Of a stretch of 11,334 nt of DNA, positions 6,091-11,334 are shown in pieces. The translations under genes and the position numbers were made by a program. Numbering within the stretch: the stretch's first letter is position 1; the number at the start of each line of letters is the position of its first letter. The notes below the pieces were generated by a model. That model saw only the letters and a program-made list of their open reading frames with translations, did not search any database and had not been told where the DNA came from. This stretch comes from Actinomycetota bacterium (GTDB lineage Bacteria; Actinomycetota; Acidimicrobiia; Acidimicrobiales; Iamiaceae): assembly GCA_018268545.1 (NCBI GenBank), contig JAFDWI010000356.1, positions 1-11,334 of the forward strand, given 5' to 3'.

Positions 6091-7259
6091 AGTTTCACCA
6101 GTGCGTTGCGGAGGTTGCGGATCCCCTGGGCGATCCGTTGGTCGTTCTCGATCAGTGCGAAACGGACGTGACCGTCGCCCCCGGGTCCGAAACCGACGCC
6201 CGGCGACGTTGCCACATGCGCCTCGGAAACCAGGTACGACGCGAATTCGACCGAGCCCATCTCACGGTAGGGCTCGGGGATCGGCGCCCAGACGAACATC
6301 GTTCCCTGCGGAGGCGTCACCTCCCAACCGATCCGAGCGAGACCGTCACACAGCGCGTCACGTCGCGACTGGTAGATCGGCTGGACCTCTCGCGGATGCT
6401 CGGGGTCCTCGTTCAGGGTCACGGTCGAGGCGATCTGGATCGGCTGGAACGCGCCGTAGTCGAGATAGCTCTTGAGTTTGGTCAAGGCGGCGACGACCTC
6501 GGGGTTGCCGACCACGTACGCCATCCGCCAACCGGCCATCGAGAACGACTTCGTCATCGAGTACAACTCGACGGCGCATTCCTTCGCACCTTCGGCCTGC
6601 ATGATGCTCGGGGGTTCGTAACCGTCGAAGCCGAGTTCCGCGTACGCATTGTCGTGGACGAGGATCACGTTGTTCTCTCGTGCGAAGTCGACGATCCGCT
6701 GCATGAACTCGATGTCGACACACGTCGTCGTCGGATTGTGCGGAAACGAGAGGACGATGACCCGCGGTTTGGGCCACGAGTACCGGTAGGCCTCCTGGAC
6801 GTTGTCGAAGAAGTCCTCGCCGACACCCATCGGGATCTCCCGCACGTCGGCGCCCGCGAACAGCGGGCCCCAGATGTGGATCGGGTACGACGGCGACGGG
6901 ACGAGCGCCGCGTCACCGGGTGCGAGCAACACCCACATCAGATGGGAGAAACCCTCTTTGGCGCCGATCGTCGCCATCACCTCCCGGTCGGGATCGAGGT
7001 CGACACCGAAACGCCGCGCGTACAGCGCCGCGACCGCTTCCCGGAGCTTCGGGATCCCTCGCGACGACGAGTAGCGGTGGTTTCGTGGATTCCGGGCCGC
7101 CTCGCAGAGCTTGTCGACCGCAACGTCGGGCGACGGAAGGTCCGGGTTCCCGAACCCGAGGTCGATCACGTCCTCGCCGGCTCGACGTGCCTCGATCTTC
7201 AACCCGTCGATGATGGTGAAGACGTACGGAGGCAGGTTGGTGATACGGCGAAACTCCAT
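6084..7259 (-). CDS. alaC: AlaC-like PLP-dependent aminotransferase (class I/II)
   Basis: 391 residues. It is closely collinear with E. coli AlaC, the glutamate-pyruvate transaminase that makes alanine: LPPYVF (9-14) at the start, YSSSRGIP (63-70), TIGAKEGFSHL (97-107), PSPSYPIH (121-128), and a C-terminus with MFVWAPIPEPY and HVRFALIEN. PLP fold-type I residues are in place: N175 (HNPT), D203 and Y206 (HDNAY), the Schiff-base Lys K237 in SMTKSFSMAGWRM, R245, and R366 for the substrate carboxylate. The start at 7259 aligns with AlaC; upstream extension to 7322 adds unrelated residues. TATCGT (7271-7266) stands 6 bases before the ATG, so a second, leaderless promoter may exist here. It is cytoplasmic and is fourth-to-fifth in a one-way run, 75 bases after the ROK kinase. 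A related use such as 2-aminobutyrate or branched-chain amino-acid transamination cannot be excluded. Confidence 0.88.
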   Translation of the reverse strand: MEFRRITNLPPYVFTIIDGLKIEARRAGEDVIDLGFGNPDLPSPDVAVDKLCEAARNPRNHRYSSSRGIPKLREAVAALYARRFGVDLDPDREVMATIGAKEGFSHLMWVLLAPGDAALVPSPSYPIHIWGPLFAGADVREIPMGVGEDFFDNVQEAYRYSWPKPRVIVLSFPHNPTTTCVDIEFMQRIVDFARENNVILVHDNAYAELGFDGYEPPSIMQAEGAKECAVELYSMTKSFSMAGWRMAYVVGNPEVVAALTKLKSYLDYGAFQPIQIASTVTLNEDPEHPREVQPIYQSRRDALCDGLARIGWEVTPPQGTMFVWAPIPEPYREMGSVEFASYLVSEAHVATSPGVGFGPGGDGHVRFALIENDQRIAQGIRNLRNALVKLR

Positions 7260-7271
7260 TCTTCCACGATA
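7260..7271 (-). promoter_or_regulatory. Possible leaderless -10 element of the alaC-like gene
   Basis: TATCGT (7271-7266) fits TANNNT and ends exactly 6 bases before the ATG at 7259. GGAAGA between them is too close to serve as a normal ribosome site. No good -35 hexamer is visible. If real, it would give the aminotransferase its own transcript in addition to read-through from the kinase. Confidence 0.28.
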
Positions 7272-7334
7272 CCGAGCAGCACCCCCGACGACGATGACCC
7301 CGATCGAACCGTTACGCCACAAACGGATCTCTCG

Positions 7335-8339
7335 TCACCTCAGGCGCTGCGCCGCGAGGAGTGCAGCACCGATGGCGCCCGCGAATTCGCCCATCGACGC
7401 CTGTTCGACGGGAATCGCCGGCCGGGCACGCGCACCGAACAGGACATCACCGAACGCGGCTCGGATGGGATCCATGACGACGCTCCCGGCCTCGACGAGA
7501 CCGCCACCGATGATGACGACTTCCGAATCGAGCACGGCGACGAGATTCGCGATCCCGAGCGCGACCCACCACCCGAACTCGGCCATGATCTCGAGCGCGC
7601 CCGGCGCGCCCCGAGACGCCGCGGTCGTCACGTGTTCACCACGGACCGCTTCGGGGTCTCCGCCCGCGAGCTCGACCAGGCCGGGGGCTCGCCCTGCGTG
7701 CGCCGCATCTCGCGCCAGACGGGCCAGCCCGCTTCCCGACGCGTACCGTTCCCAGCACCCCCGACGACCGCACGGACAGGGCGGACCGTTCGGATCGAGG
7801 ACCATGTGACCGGGCTCGCCCGCATACCCGTTCGCGCCGCGCAACAACTGGCCCTTGACGGTGATGCCGGCACCGATACCGGTTCCGAGGGTCAAGAACA
7901 GCGTGTGGTTGTGGCCGCCGAATCGGCCGAGTTCGTGTTCGGCCCAAGCAGCGCACGTCGCGTCGTTGTCGACCGCGACCGGCAACCCGGTCGCCGAGCC
8001 CAGGCGATCCGAAAATGGACAATCCTCGATGCCCGGCAGGTTCGGTCCGGTGTGGAGCACGCCGTCGCGATCGACGAGGCCCGGCGCACCCAGTCCGACC
8101 GCACCGATCTCTCCACCGGATGCATCCTGGACGGCGGCCGTGAGATCCGCGACCAACGCCGCGAGGGTCGCGATCAGGGTTTCCTGTCCGTCGTGTGGGG
8201 TCGGTACCCGTTTGGACGCGATGATCCCGAAATTGTCGACGGCACTGCCCGACGGTGCCGTCGCATCGATGACGACGCCGAGGATCTTCGTACCGCCCAG
8301 GTCGATGCCGCACACCAGGGACGGCGCACGCTCGACCAC
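7335..8339 (-). CDS. glk: ROK-family sugar kinase, probable glucokinase
   Basis: 334 residues from GTG 8339. It phosphorylates a hexose, most likely glucose, with ATP in the cytoplasm. In order: DLGGTK (13-18, phosphate loop), GAPGLVD (84-90), VDNDATCAAWAE with catalytic Asp126, LGTGIGAGI (151-159, second phosphate site), GEPGH with Glu175 and His178, then the ROK zinc site CPCGRRGCWE (Cys188, Cys190, Cys195 with His178), and IIGGGLVEAG (277-286). All key residues are intact. The frame is open to 8519, but the GTG at 8339 has a strong GAGGA 8 bases upstream and begins one base after the previous stop (TGA-C-GTG); the ATG at 8378 has no ribosome site and would overlap the previous gene by 38 bases. 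It resembles actinobacterial GlkA, but there is no N-terminal DNA-binding domain, so it is not a ROK repressor. Glucose specificity is inferred; other hexoses or N-acetylhexosamines are possible. Confidence 0.9.
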   Translation of the reverse strand: MVERAPSLVCGIDLGGTKILGVVIDATAPSGSAVDNFGIIASKRVPTPHDGQETLIATLAALVADLTAAVQDASGGEIGAVGLGAPGLVDRDGVLHTGPNLPGIEDCPFSDRLGSATGLPVAVDNDATCAAWAEHELGRFGGHNHTLFLTLGTGIGAGITVKGQLLRGANGYAGEPGHMVLDPNGPPCPCGRRGCWERYASGSGLARLARDAAHAGRAPGLVELAGGDPEAVRGEHVTTAASRGAPGALEIMAEFGWWVALGIANLVAVLDSEVVIIGGGLVEAGSVVMDPIRAAFGDVLFGARARPAIPVEQASMGEFAGAIGAALLAAQRLR

Positions 8340-8340
8340 G

Positions 8341-8937
8341 TCAGCCGTCCTCGACACGGATGGACTGGAAGCCGTCATCGTCGGGCACGTCATCGGTTCG
8401 GTCCCGGGCGCGTGGCCGGCGGACGGACCCGAATCGGACCACGTCGTTCGCGATGTCCCGGATCGCGTCGAACGCGAAACCGATCGCCTTGGGGTCCGCG
8501 ACCAGTTCCTCGGCGGCATCGAGCGCGTTCCGGGCGGCGGCGATCAACTCACGGGCCGCGGACTGGAACAGTTCCATCCCCTCGCTCGAAACCGCACCGT
8601 CACCGTCGGGCGGGTCGATGCGCTGATCGCCCGCGTCGTCGCCGTCGAACGTGCCCAGGTCGCCCCAATCCTCGCCCCACAGGTCGCGATCGGTGCCGAC
8701 CGTCGCATCGGAATGATCGTTCGCCGATGGCGCCGCCTTCTCGGCCGGCGAGGACTTCTTCGAGCGCGCGGACTTCTCGACCGGCGCAGATTTCCTCGAT
8801 GGCGCAGATTTCCTCGATGGTCCGGACTTCTTCACCGGCACGGACTTCTTGACCTCCTCGGACGTCTTGGCCCGCGCAGACTTCTCGACCGGCGCAGACT
8901 TCTTGACCGGCGTGGTCCCCTTCGGCGGCGTGGTCAC
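8341..8937 (-). CDS. Lys/Ser/Pro hexad-repeat protein with helical C-terminus, function unknown
   Basis: 198 residues from GTG 8937. I do not recognise a family with confidence. Residues 12-71 are ten six-residue repeats close to [K/R/E]-K-S-[A]-[P/R]-[V/S], for example KKSAPV, RKSAPS, EKSARS; the segment is strongly basic and probably disordered, like the Lys/Ala/Pro tails of histone H1-like proteins. Residues 82-118 are acidic (WGEDWGD, GDD, DPPDGD). Residues 120-166 should form amphipathic helices (ELFQSAARELIAAARNALDA, then FDAIRDIANDVV), followed by a basic patch (VRRPRAR) and an acidic tail. There is no signal peptide or membrane segment. The GTG start overlaps the ArsA stop as GTGA and has GGGAGG 7 bases upstream; the ATG at 9000 would overlap ArsA by 67 bases. 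The position between an ArsA ATPase and a ROK kinase matches that of a small unknown protein in other actinobacteria (from memory). DNA, RNA or acidic-protein binding is possible but only inferred. Confidence 0.78.
   Translation of the reverse strand: MTTPPKGTTPVKKSAPVEKSARAKTSEEVKKSVPVKKSGPSRKSAPSRKSAPVEKSARSKKSSPAEKAAPSANDHSDATVGTDRDLWGEDWGDLGTFDGDDAGDQRIDPPDGDGAVSSEGMELFQSAARELIAAARNALDAAEELVADPKAIGFAFDAIRDIANDVVRFGSVRRPRARDRTDDVPDDDGFQSIRVEDG
8348..8352 (-). promoter_or_regulatory. Shine-Dalgarno GAGGA fixing the ROK kinase start
   Basis: GAGGA (8352-8348 on the minus strand) lies inside the last codons of the hexad-repeat gene, 8 bases before GTG 8339. It is the reason for choosing that start over the longer ATG forms, and it shows tight coupling of the two genes. 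Confidence 0.7.
8725..8904 (-). repeat. Ten 18-base coding repeats (KKSAPV-type hexads)
   Basis: 180 bases encode ten in-phase six-residue units. At DNA level the units are diverged except for one exact 18-base tandem duplication at 8783-8800 and 8801-8818, both encoding the hexad PSRKSA. The unit length is a multiple of three, so copy-number change keeps the frame. This suggests expansion by slippage or unequal exchange followed by drift. Confidence 0.8.
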
Positions 8938-10181
8938 CGTCGCGCCTCCCGAGCTACCGACCGGGACCCGCCCCGCGGTCGGCGCTGGTCGGTCCGGCAC
9001 CCGAAGCCGATCTCGAGCACCCCGCCGTTCAGACGTGCCGACGCGACCGGCCGACGACGCAGGGCATCGGGCAGACTCACCACCCGCCGGTACGAACCGA
9101 TGCGGATCGAGAGTTCGTCGCCGGATCTGGACAGATCGAGGTCATCGCCCGACGCGAACGGCAACGGAAGTCGCAGCGTCGCGGTCCCGTCAGGGTTCAC
9201 GTCCACGCCGAGTGGATCGTCCCGGTGCAGGAGACGGTGCGCCTCGAGGTCGACGTAGATCTCGTCGCCCAGGCCACGCAGGCGCTCGGAACCGACCAGT
9301 TCGTGGTCCGCGAGCGACGCACGAAGAATCGGAAGCGGCGCGAAGCCGGCCTCGATCTCGGCGAGGTGTTCAGCCTGGAGTGTCTTCCATCGTTCGAACC
9401 ACGGGTCCTTGATCGCTTCGGGGAGCAATCGGTTGGCGATGACCGCGTCGACCCGGTAGCCGAACAGCGACAGGTACGTGTAGGTGCGCCGTGCCTCGGC
9501 GATCACCATCTTCTCGGGGTTCACGACCAGCCGGATGCTGGTGACCTCCGGATCGGCGAGCACCTCCCGGACGCCATCGAGCCGATCGTAGAACCGCCGA
9601 CCCGCACCGAACACCGCGTCGTCGGCCACCGGGAGGTTCGAGACCTTCGACAGCACCGGCCCGACCAGACGGTTCACCCGTCGACCGACGGGGAACACCC
9701 GCTCCATGTACCAGGCGAGGATCTCCGGCAGCGACAACAGTCGGATCGTCTCCGCCGTCGGCGCACAATCGACGACCACGACATCCCAGTCCCCCGACGC
9801 GACGTAGGTGTTGATGTCGCTGAGCGCGAACACCTCCTCGAGGCCGGGCAACATCGAAAGCTCCTCGGCCCGAATCCCCTCGAGGCCGGCCCAGTCGAAC
9901 ACCTCCAACAGGTACGAACGGATGTCGGCCCATGACTCCTCCATCCGGTCCTGCGCGTCGAACTGCTCGCCCCACAGGAACTCGTGGCCCTCGACGGGTG
10001 CCGCGACCGGTCCGAGAACGGTGTCGAACGCATCAGCGAGCGAATGTGCCGGGTCGGTCGAGATCACGATCGTCCGCAGCCCGGCATCGGCGCAGCGCAG
10101 CGCCGTCGCTGCGGCGACGCTGGTCTTGCCGACACCACCCTTCCCCGTGAACAACAACACCCGCGTCGCGGGTTCGGTCAT
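8934..10181 (-). CDS. ArsA/Get3-family ATPase with C-terminal HSP20-like domain
   Basis: 415 residues. Deviant Walker A GKGGVGKTS (13-21) with signature Lys14 places it in the SIMIBI ArsA/Get3 group. STDPAHSLADAFD (41-53) is the switch segment, and VVVDCAPTAETIRLL (135-149) replaces the usual DTAPTGHT of Get3/ArsA, with Cys139 and Glu144 in place of Thr and His. NPEKMVIAEARRTY (221-234) and VIANRLLP (247-254) are the remaining nucleotide-side motifs. About 325-395 form a beta-rich domain (PDGTATLRLPLPF, GDELSIRIGSYRRVVSLP, GGVLEIGF) like the ArsA HSP20-like C-terminal domain. It is a cytoplasmic dimerising ATPase; family members handle metalloids or tail-anchored clients, but no arsenic genes are nearby, so arsenite transport is unlikely. 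The ATG overlaps the SRPBCC stop as ATGA and the stop overlaps the next start as GTGA, so all three are translationally coupled. The last 20 residues are Arg/Ser/Gly-rich. Confidence 0.9.
   Translation of the reverse strand: MTEPATRVLLFTGKGGVGKTSVAAATALRCADAGLRTIVISTDPAHSLADAFDTVLGPVAAPVEGHEFLWGEQFDAQDRMEESWADIRSYLLEVFDWAGLEGIRAEELSMLPGLEEVFALSDINTYVASGDWDVVVVDCAPTAETIRLLSLPEILAWYMERVFPVGRRVNRLVGPVLSKVSNLPVADDAVFGAGRRFYDRLDGVREVLADPEVTSIRLVVNPEKMVIAEARRTYTYLSLFGYRVDAVIANRLLPEAIKDPWFERWKTLQAEHLAEIEAGFAPLPILRASLADHELVGSERLRGLGDEIYVDLEAHRLLHRDDPLGVDVNPDGTATLRLPLPFASGDDLDLSRSGDELSIRIGSYRRVVSLPDALRRRPVASARLNGGVLEIGFGCRTDQRRPRGGSRSVAREARR
8945..8950 (-). promoter_or_regulatory. Shine-Dalgarno GGGAGG fixing the hexad-repeat gene start
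   Basis: GGGAGG (8950-8945 on the minus strand) sits in the end of the ArsA gene, 7 bases before GTG 8937, whose GTGA overlaps the ArsA TGA. Motif and spacing are near ideal and set the start at 8937 rather than 9000. Confidence 0.75.
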
Positions 10182-10648
10182 GCCTGGGCCGCCGAGTGGA
10201 CCGCTTCGACGCGTGCCTTGAGATCCTGGATCGCGGTGTGGATGATCTTGCGTTCGGTACGGTTCTTGACCACGCCGGGCAACGGCATCACCAGTTCGAC
10301 CTCGAGCTCGTAGATCATCTCGGTGCGGTCGGGTTCACCCTCGAGCGCGACGAACGTGTAGGCGCCGTCCAGCTTGCGGGTGATGTCGCCGTCCTCGAGC
10401 ACCCACGAAATACGATCGGGAAGACCCGAGTAGTTGTAGCGCAGCCGGTACTCGGTGCTCCGGCCGAACGCGGCCGCCCGAAAAGCGACCCGGAGCGGAT
10501 GTCCCTGCGCGTCGCGCTCCAGGACGGTCGCCTCCTTGAGCTCGGGAGCCCATTCGGGATATCGCTCGACGTCGGTCGCGACCGCGACACAGGTGCGCGG
10601 TGGCGCCTCGACGACCACCGTCTCACGTTGTACCGAATGATCTGCCAT
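10178..10648 (-). CDS. SRPBCC/START-like (polyketide cyclase-type) ligand-binding protein
   Basis: 156 residues. The pattern VVVEAPPRTCVAVATDVERYPEW near the N-terminus (10-32), ATVLERDAQGHPLRVAF, RYNYSGLPDRISWVLEDGD, a GAYTFVALEG strand, and a long C-terminal helix (ERKIIHTAIQDLKARVEAV) is typical of the SRPBCC helix-grip fold, polyketide cyclase/COQ10-like branch. Such proteins bind lipids or other hydrophobic ligands in a deep pocket; no ligand can be named here. The start at 10648 has GGAGGAG 8 bases upstream, the strongest ribosome site in the window. It is the first gene of the coupled run and its stop overlaps the ArsA start (ATGA). I recall the same pair, SRPBCC then ArsA-like ATPase, in mycobacteria (Rv2185c-Rv2184c), which suggests a shared task. 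It is cytoplasmic, with no signal peptide. Confidence 0.87.
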   Translation of the reverse strand: MADHSVQRETVVVEAPPRTCVAVATDVERYPEWAPELKEATVLERDAQGHPLRVAFRAAAFGRSTEYRLRYNYSGLPDRISWVLEDGDITRKLDGAYTFVALEGEPDRTEMIYELEVELVMPLPGVVKNRTERKIIHTAIQDLKARVEAVHSAAQA

Positions 10649-10895
10649 CCGTGAAGCTCCTCCGACGTCGTGACCCGATCCGAACGGGCCGACGGGGCTG
10701 ACGGGGCCGAGGTTAGTGCCGCCGGCACGACGCCATGCACGCCGATCGGCGAGAACCGTCCGAATCCGTCGATCCGGGTCTCGCCCGCAGACGATCAGGA
10801 CCGCTCACAGGCTGCACGGACAGGTCACATCTGCCTCGACTCACGATTGAAGCTCCGCTCGGAGACAAGCCACGGTGCCCATCGGTCGGATGCGC
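10649..10895. other. 247-base intergenic region upstream of the SRPBCC-ArsA run
   Basis: No gene is seen here. It holds the Shine-Dalgarno of the SRPBCC gene (GGAGGAG, 10663-10657), a possible -10 box, two short palindromes and, at its far end, a hairpin over the stop of the upstream gene. Short frames on either strand have no ribosome sites or recognisable products. It is the longest gap in the window and the natural place for control of the downstream run. Confidence 0.6.
10710..10750 (-). promoter_or_regulatory. Candidate promoter with palindromic operator-like sites
   Basis: On the minus strand TAACCT (10715-10710) fits TANNNT and would start transcription near 10703, giving a leader of about 55 bases to the SRPBCC ATG. 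Directly upstream, in the -10/-35 spacer, is the palindrome GTGCCG-C-CGGCAC (10716-10728), and GCCGATCGGC (10741-10750) is a perfect 10-base palindrome near the -35 region. No clear -35 hexamer is seen. The layout would suit repressor binding, but GC-rich palindromes are common. Confidence 0.3.
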
Positions 10896-10909
10896 CTATC
10901 GGCGCATCC
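10888..10909 (-). terminator. Hairpin over the stop codon of the membrane-protein gene
   Basis: GGATGCGCC (10888-10896) and GGCGCATCC (10901-10909) form a perfect 9-bp stem with a 4-base loop. The TAG stop of the minus-strand gene (10898-10896) lies at the loop edge. There is no T-run after it on either strand, so it is a candidate U-less terminator or mRNA 3' stabiliser rather than a classical terminator. Confidence 0.4.
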
Positions 10910-11334
10910 CCTTACGACGCCGGAACAACTGGTCGAAGTCGTCGGGGTCGGCGGTCTCGTCCCGTGATTCGTCGCCCCGTCGACGTGGCTCGACGCGTGC
11001 GGCATCCGGTGCCTCGGAAGCACGTGCTGAACCGTCGGCGACCGGTGCGCCCTGCCCGGTGAGGATCGCCGGAAACGTGCCGTGACGTGCGCCGTACCAC
11101 GCAAGACAACCCAGCCCGAACACGGGAGCGAGGATCCCGAACGCGACCGCGCTGAAGGGACGGACGGCCGCAGCGACGAGCGCGACGGCGCACTGCACCG
11201 ACACGGTGGACCGCAACGCCCTGGCAACCCCTGGCGGCGCCGAACCGCTCAACCAGACCACGCCGGCCATGTGCAGCCGTTCGTCGCGGCTCCGGCCCGC
11301 GGCGACGAAGAACGCAGCCAGGAACAGGAACGAA
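10896..11334 (-). CDS. Membrane protein, 5' end cut by the window edge, function unknown
   Basis: At least 145 residues are visible and the frame is open to the right edge, so the true start lies outside. The first ATG in frame (11270) is internal: the 21 codons before it encode a hydrophobic stretch (FLFLAAFFVAAG) followed by a charged loop (RSRDERLH). Further hydrophobic segments follow: about VSVQCAVALVAAAVRPF, then SAVAFGILAPVFGLGCLAWYG. A cytoplasmic-looking tail of about 55 residues is highly charged and ends in DDFDQLFRRRKGMRR. It looks like a small multi-pass membrane protein with a hydrophilic C-terminus. I do not recognise the family. Its place just upstream of the SRPBCC-ArsA pair recalls a small membrane protein upstream of the same pair in mycobacteria (memory, not checked). 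The 247-base gap and hairpin suggest it is transcribed separately from the downstream run. Confidence 0.7.
   Translation of the reverse strand, partial: SFLFLAAFFVAAGRSRDERLHMAGVVWLSGSAPPGVARALRSTVSVQCAVALVAAAVRPFSAVAFGILAPVFGLGCLAWYGARHGTFPAILTGQGAPVADGSARASEAPDAARVEPRRRGDESRDETADPDDFDQLFRRRKGMRR

Noticed and set aside
7335..8339. ROK-family transcriptional repressor
   Set aside because: There is no N-terminal helix-turn-helix; the protein begins at the phosphate loop and has all kinase residues.
8340..8519. Longer ROK kinase from ATG 8519, 8393 or 8378
   Set aside because: None has a ribosome site, all overlap the previous gene, and the extra residues are low complexity; GTG 8339 has GAGGA at ideal spacing.
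5715..8852. Open frame of 1045 codons on the plus strand
   Set aside because: It lies antisense to four well-supported minus-strand genes, has Arg/Asp-rich composition typical of high-GC antisense frames, and shows no recognisable domain.
8725..8904. CRISPR-like or satellite repeat
   Set aside because: The periodicity is 18 bases, in frame, diverged and coding; there are no spacers.
8938..9000. Hexad-repeat protein starting at ATG 9000
   Set aside because: It would overlap ArsA by 67 bases; GTG 8937 with GGGAGG and a GTGA overlap is much better supported.
8934..10181. Arsenite efflux system
   Set aside because: Apart from the ATPase there is no arsB/acr3, arsC, arsD or arsR-like gene in the window, and the switch motif differs from ArsA pumps.
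10315..10740. Minus-strand frame of 141 codons with an ATG near the putative promoter
   Set aside because: It is out of frame with the SRPBCC gene over its length, lacks a ribosome site and looks like a composition shadow.

Overview
The window is a high-GC, gene-dense bacterial chromosome segment. Protein families, several GTG starts, missing or very short 5' leaders and extensive stop/start overlap all suggest an actinomycete. Small details, such as the Cys-containing glucosaminidase, the ProRS without zinc ligands and the ArsA-SRPBCC pairing, remind me of the Acidimicrobiia/Ilumatobacter side of Actinomycetota. That placement is an inference from memory, not a computed one. Nine complete genes and one gene cut by the right edge are supported. 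All but one lie on the minus strand. I see no tRNA, rRNA, CRISPR array, insertion sequence or phage gene.

Left part (about 20-2845, minus): proS (prolyl-tRNA synthetase, archaeal/eukaryote-like type) is followed after 6 bases by a secreted, coiled-coil cell-wall hydrolase with a glucosaminidase-like domain. Middle (2945-4627): a short-chain dehydrogenase on the plus strand diverges from proS across 99 bases. It converges on a minus-strand amidohydrolase-fold gene with only 9 bases between the two stops and a hairpin across the junction.

Right part (about 4748-10648, minus): six genes in one direction. They encode an SRPBCC/START-like protein, an ArsA-family ATPase, a Lys/Ser/Pro hexad-repeat protein, a ROK sugar kinase, an AlaC-type aminotransferase and a membrane-anchored phosphodiester-glycosidase-domain protein. 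The first four are physically coupled: ATGA overlap, GTGA overlap, then TGA-C-GTG. The last two follow after gaps of 75 and 76 bases. Upstream, across a 247-base gap, lies the 3' part of a membrane-protein gene that runs off the window.

The coupled SRPBCC-ArsA-repeat protein-ROK unit resembles a conserved actinobacterial neighbourhood (from memory, the Rv2185c/Rv2184c area in M. tuberculosis and the glkA area in Streptomyces). It is the best candidate here for an under-described system. Its members suggest ligand or lipid binding, ATP-driven client handling and sugar phosphorylation, but the joint function cannot be read from sequence. The other notable points are the amidohydrolase-fold protein lacking four of the five usual metal-ligand positions, and mutually exclusive hairpins over the ribosome-binding region between the aminotransferase and phosphodiester-glycosidase genes.
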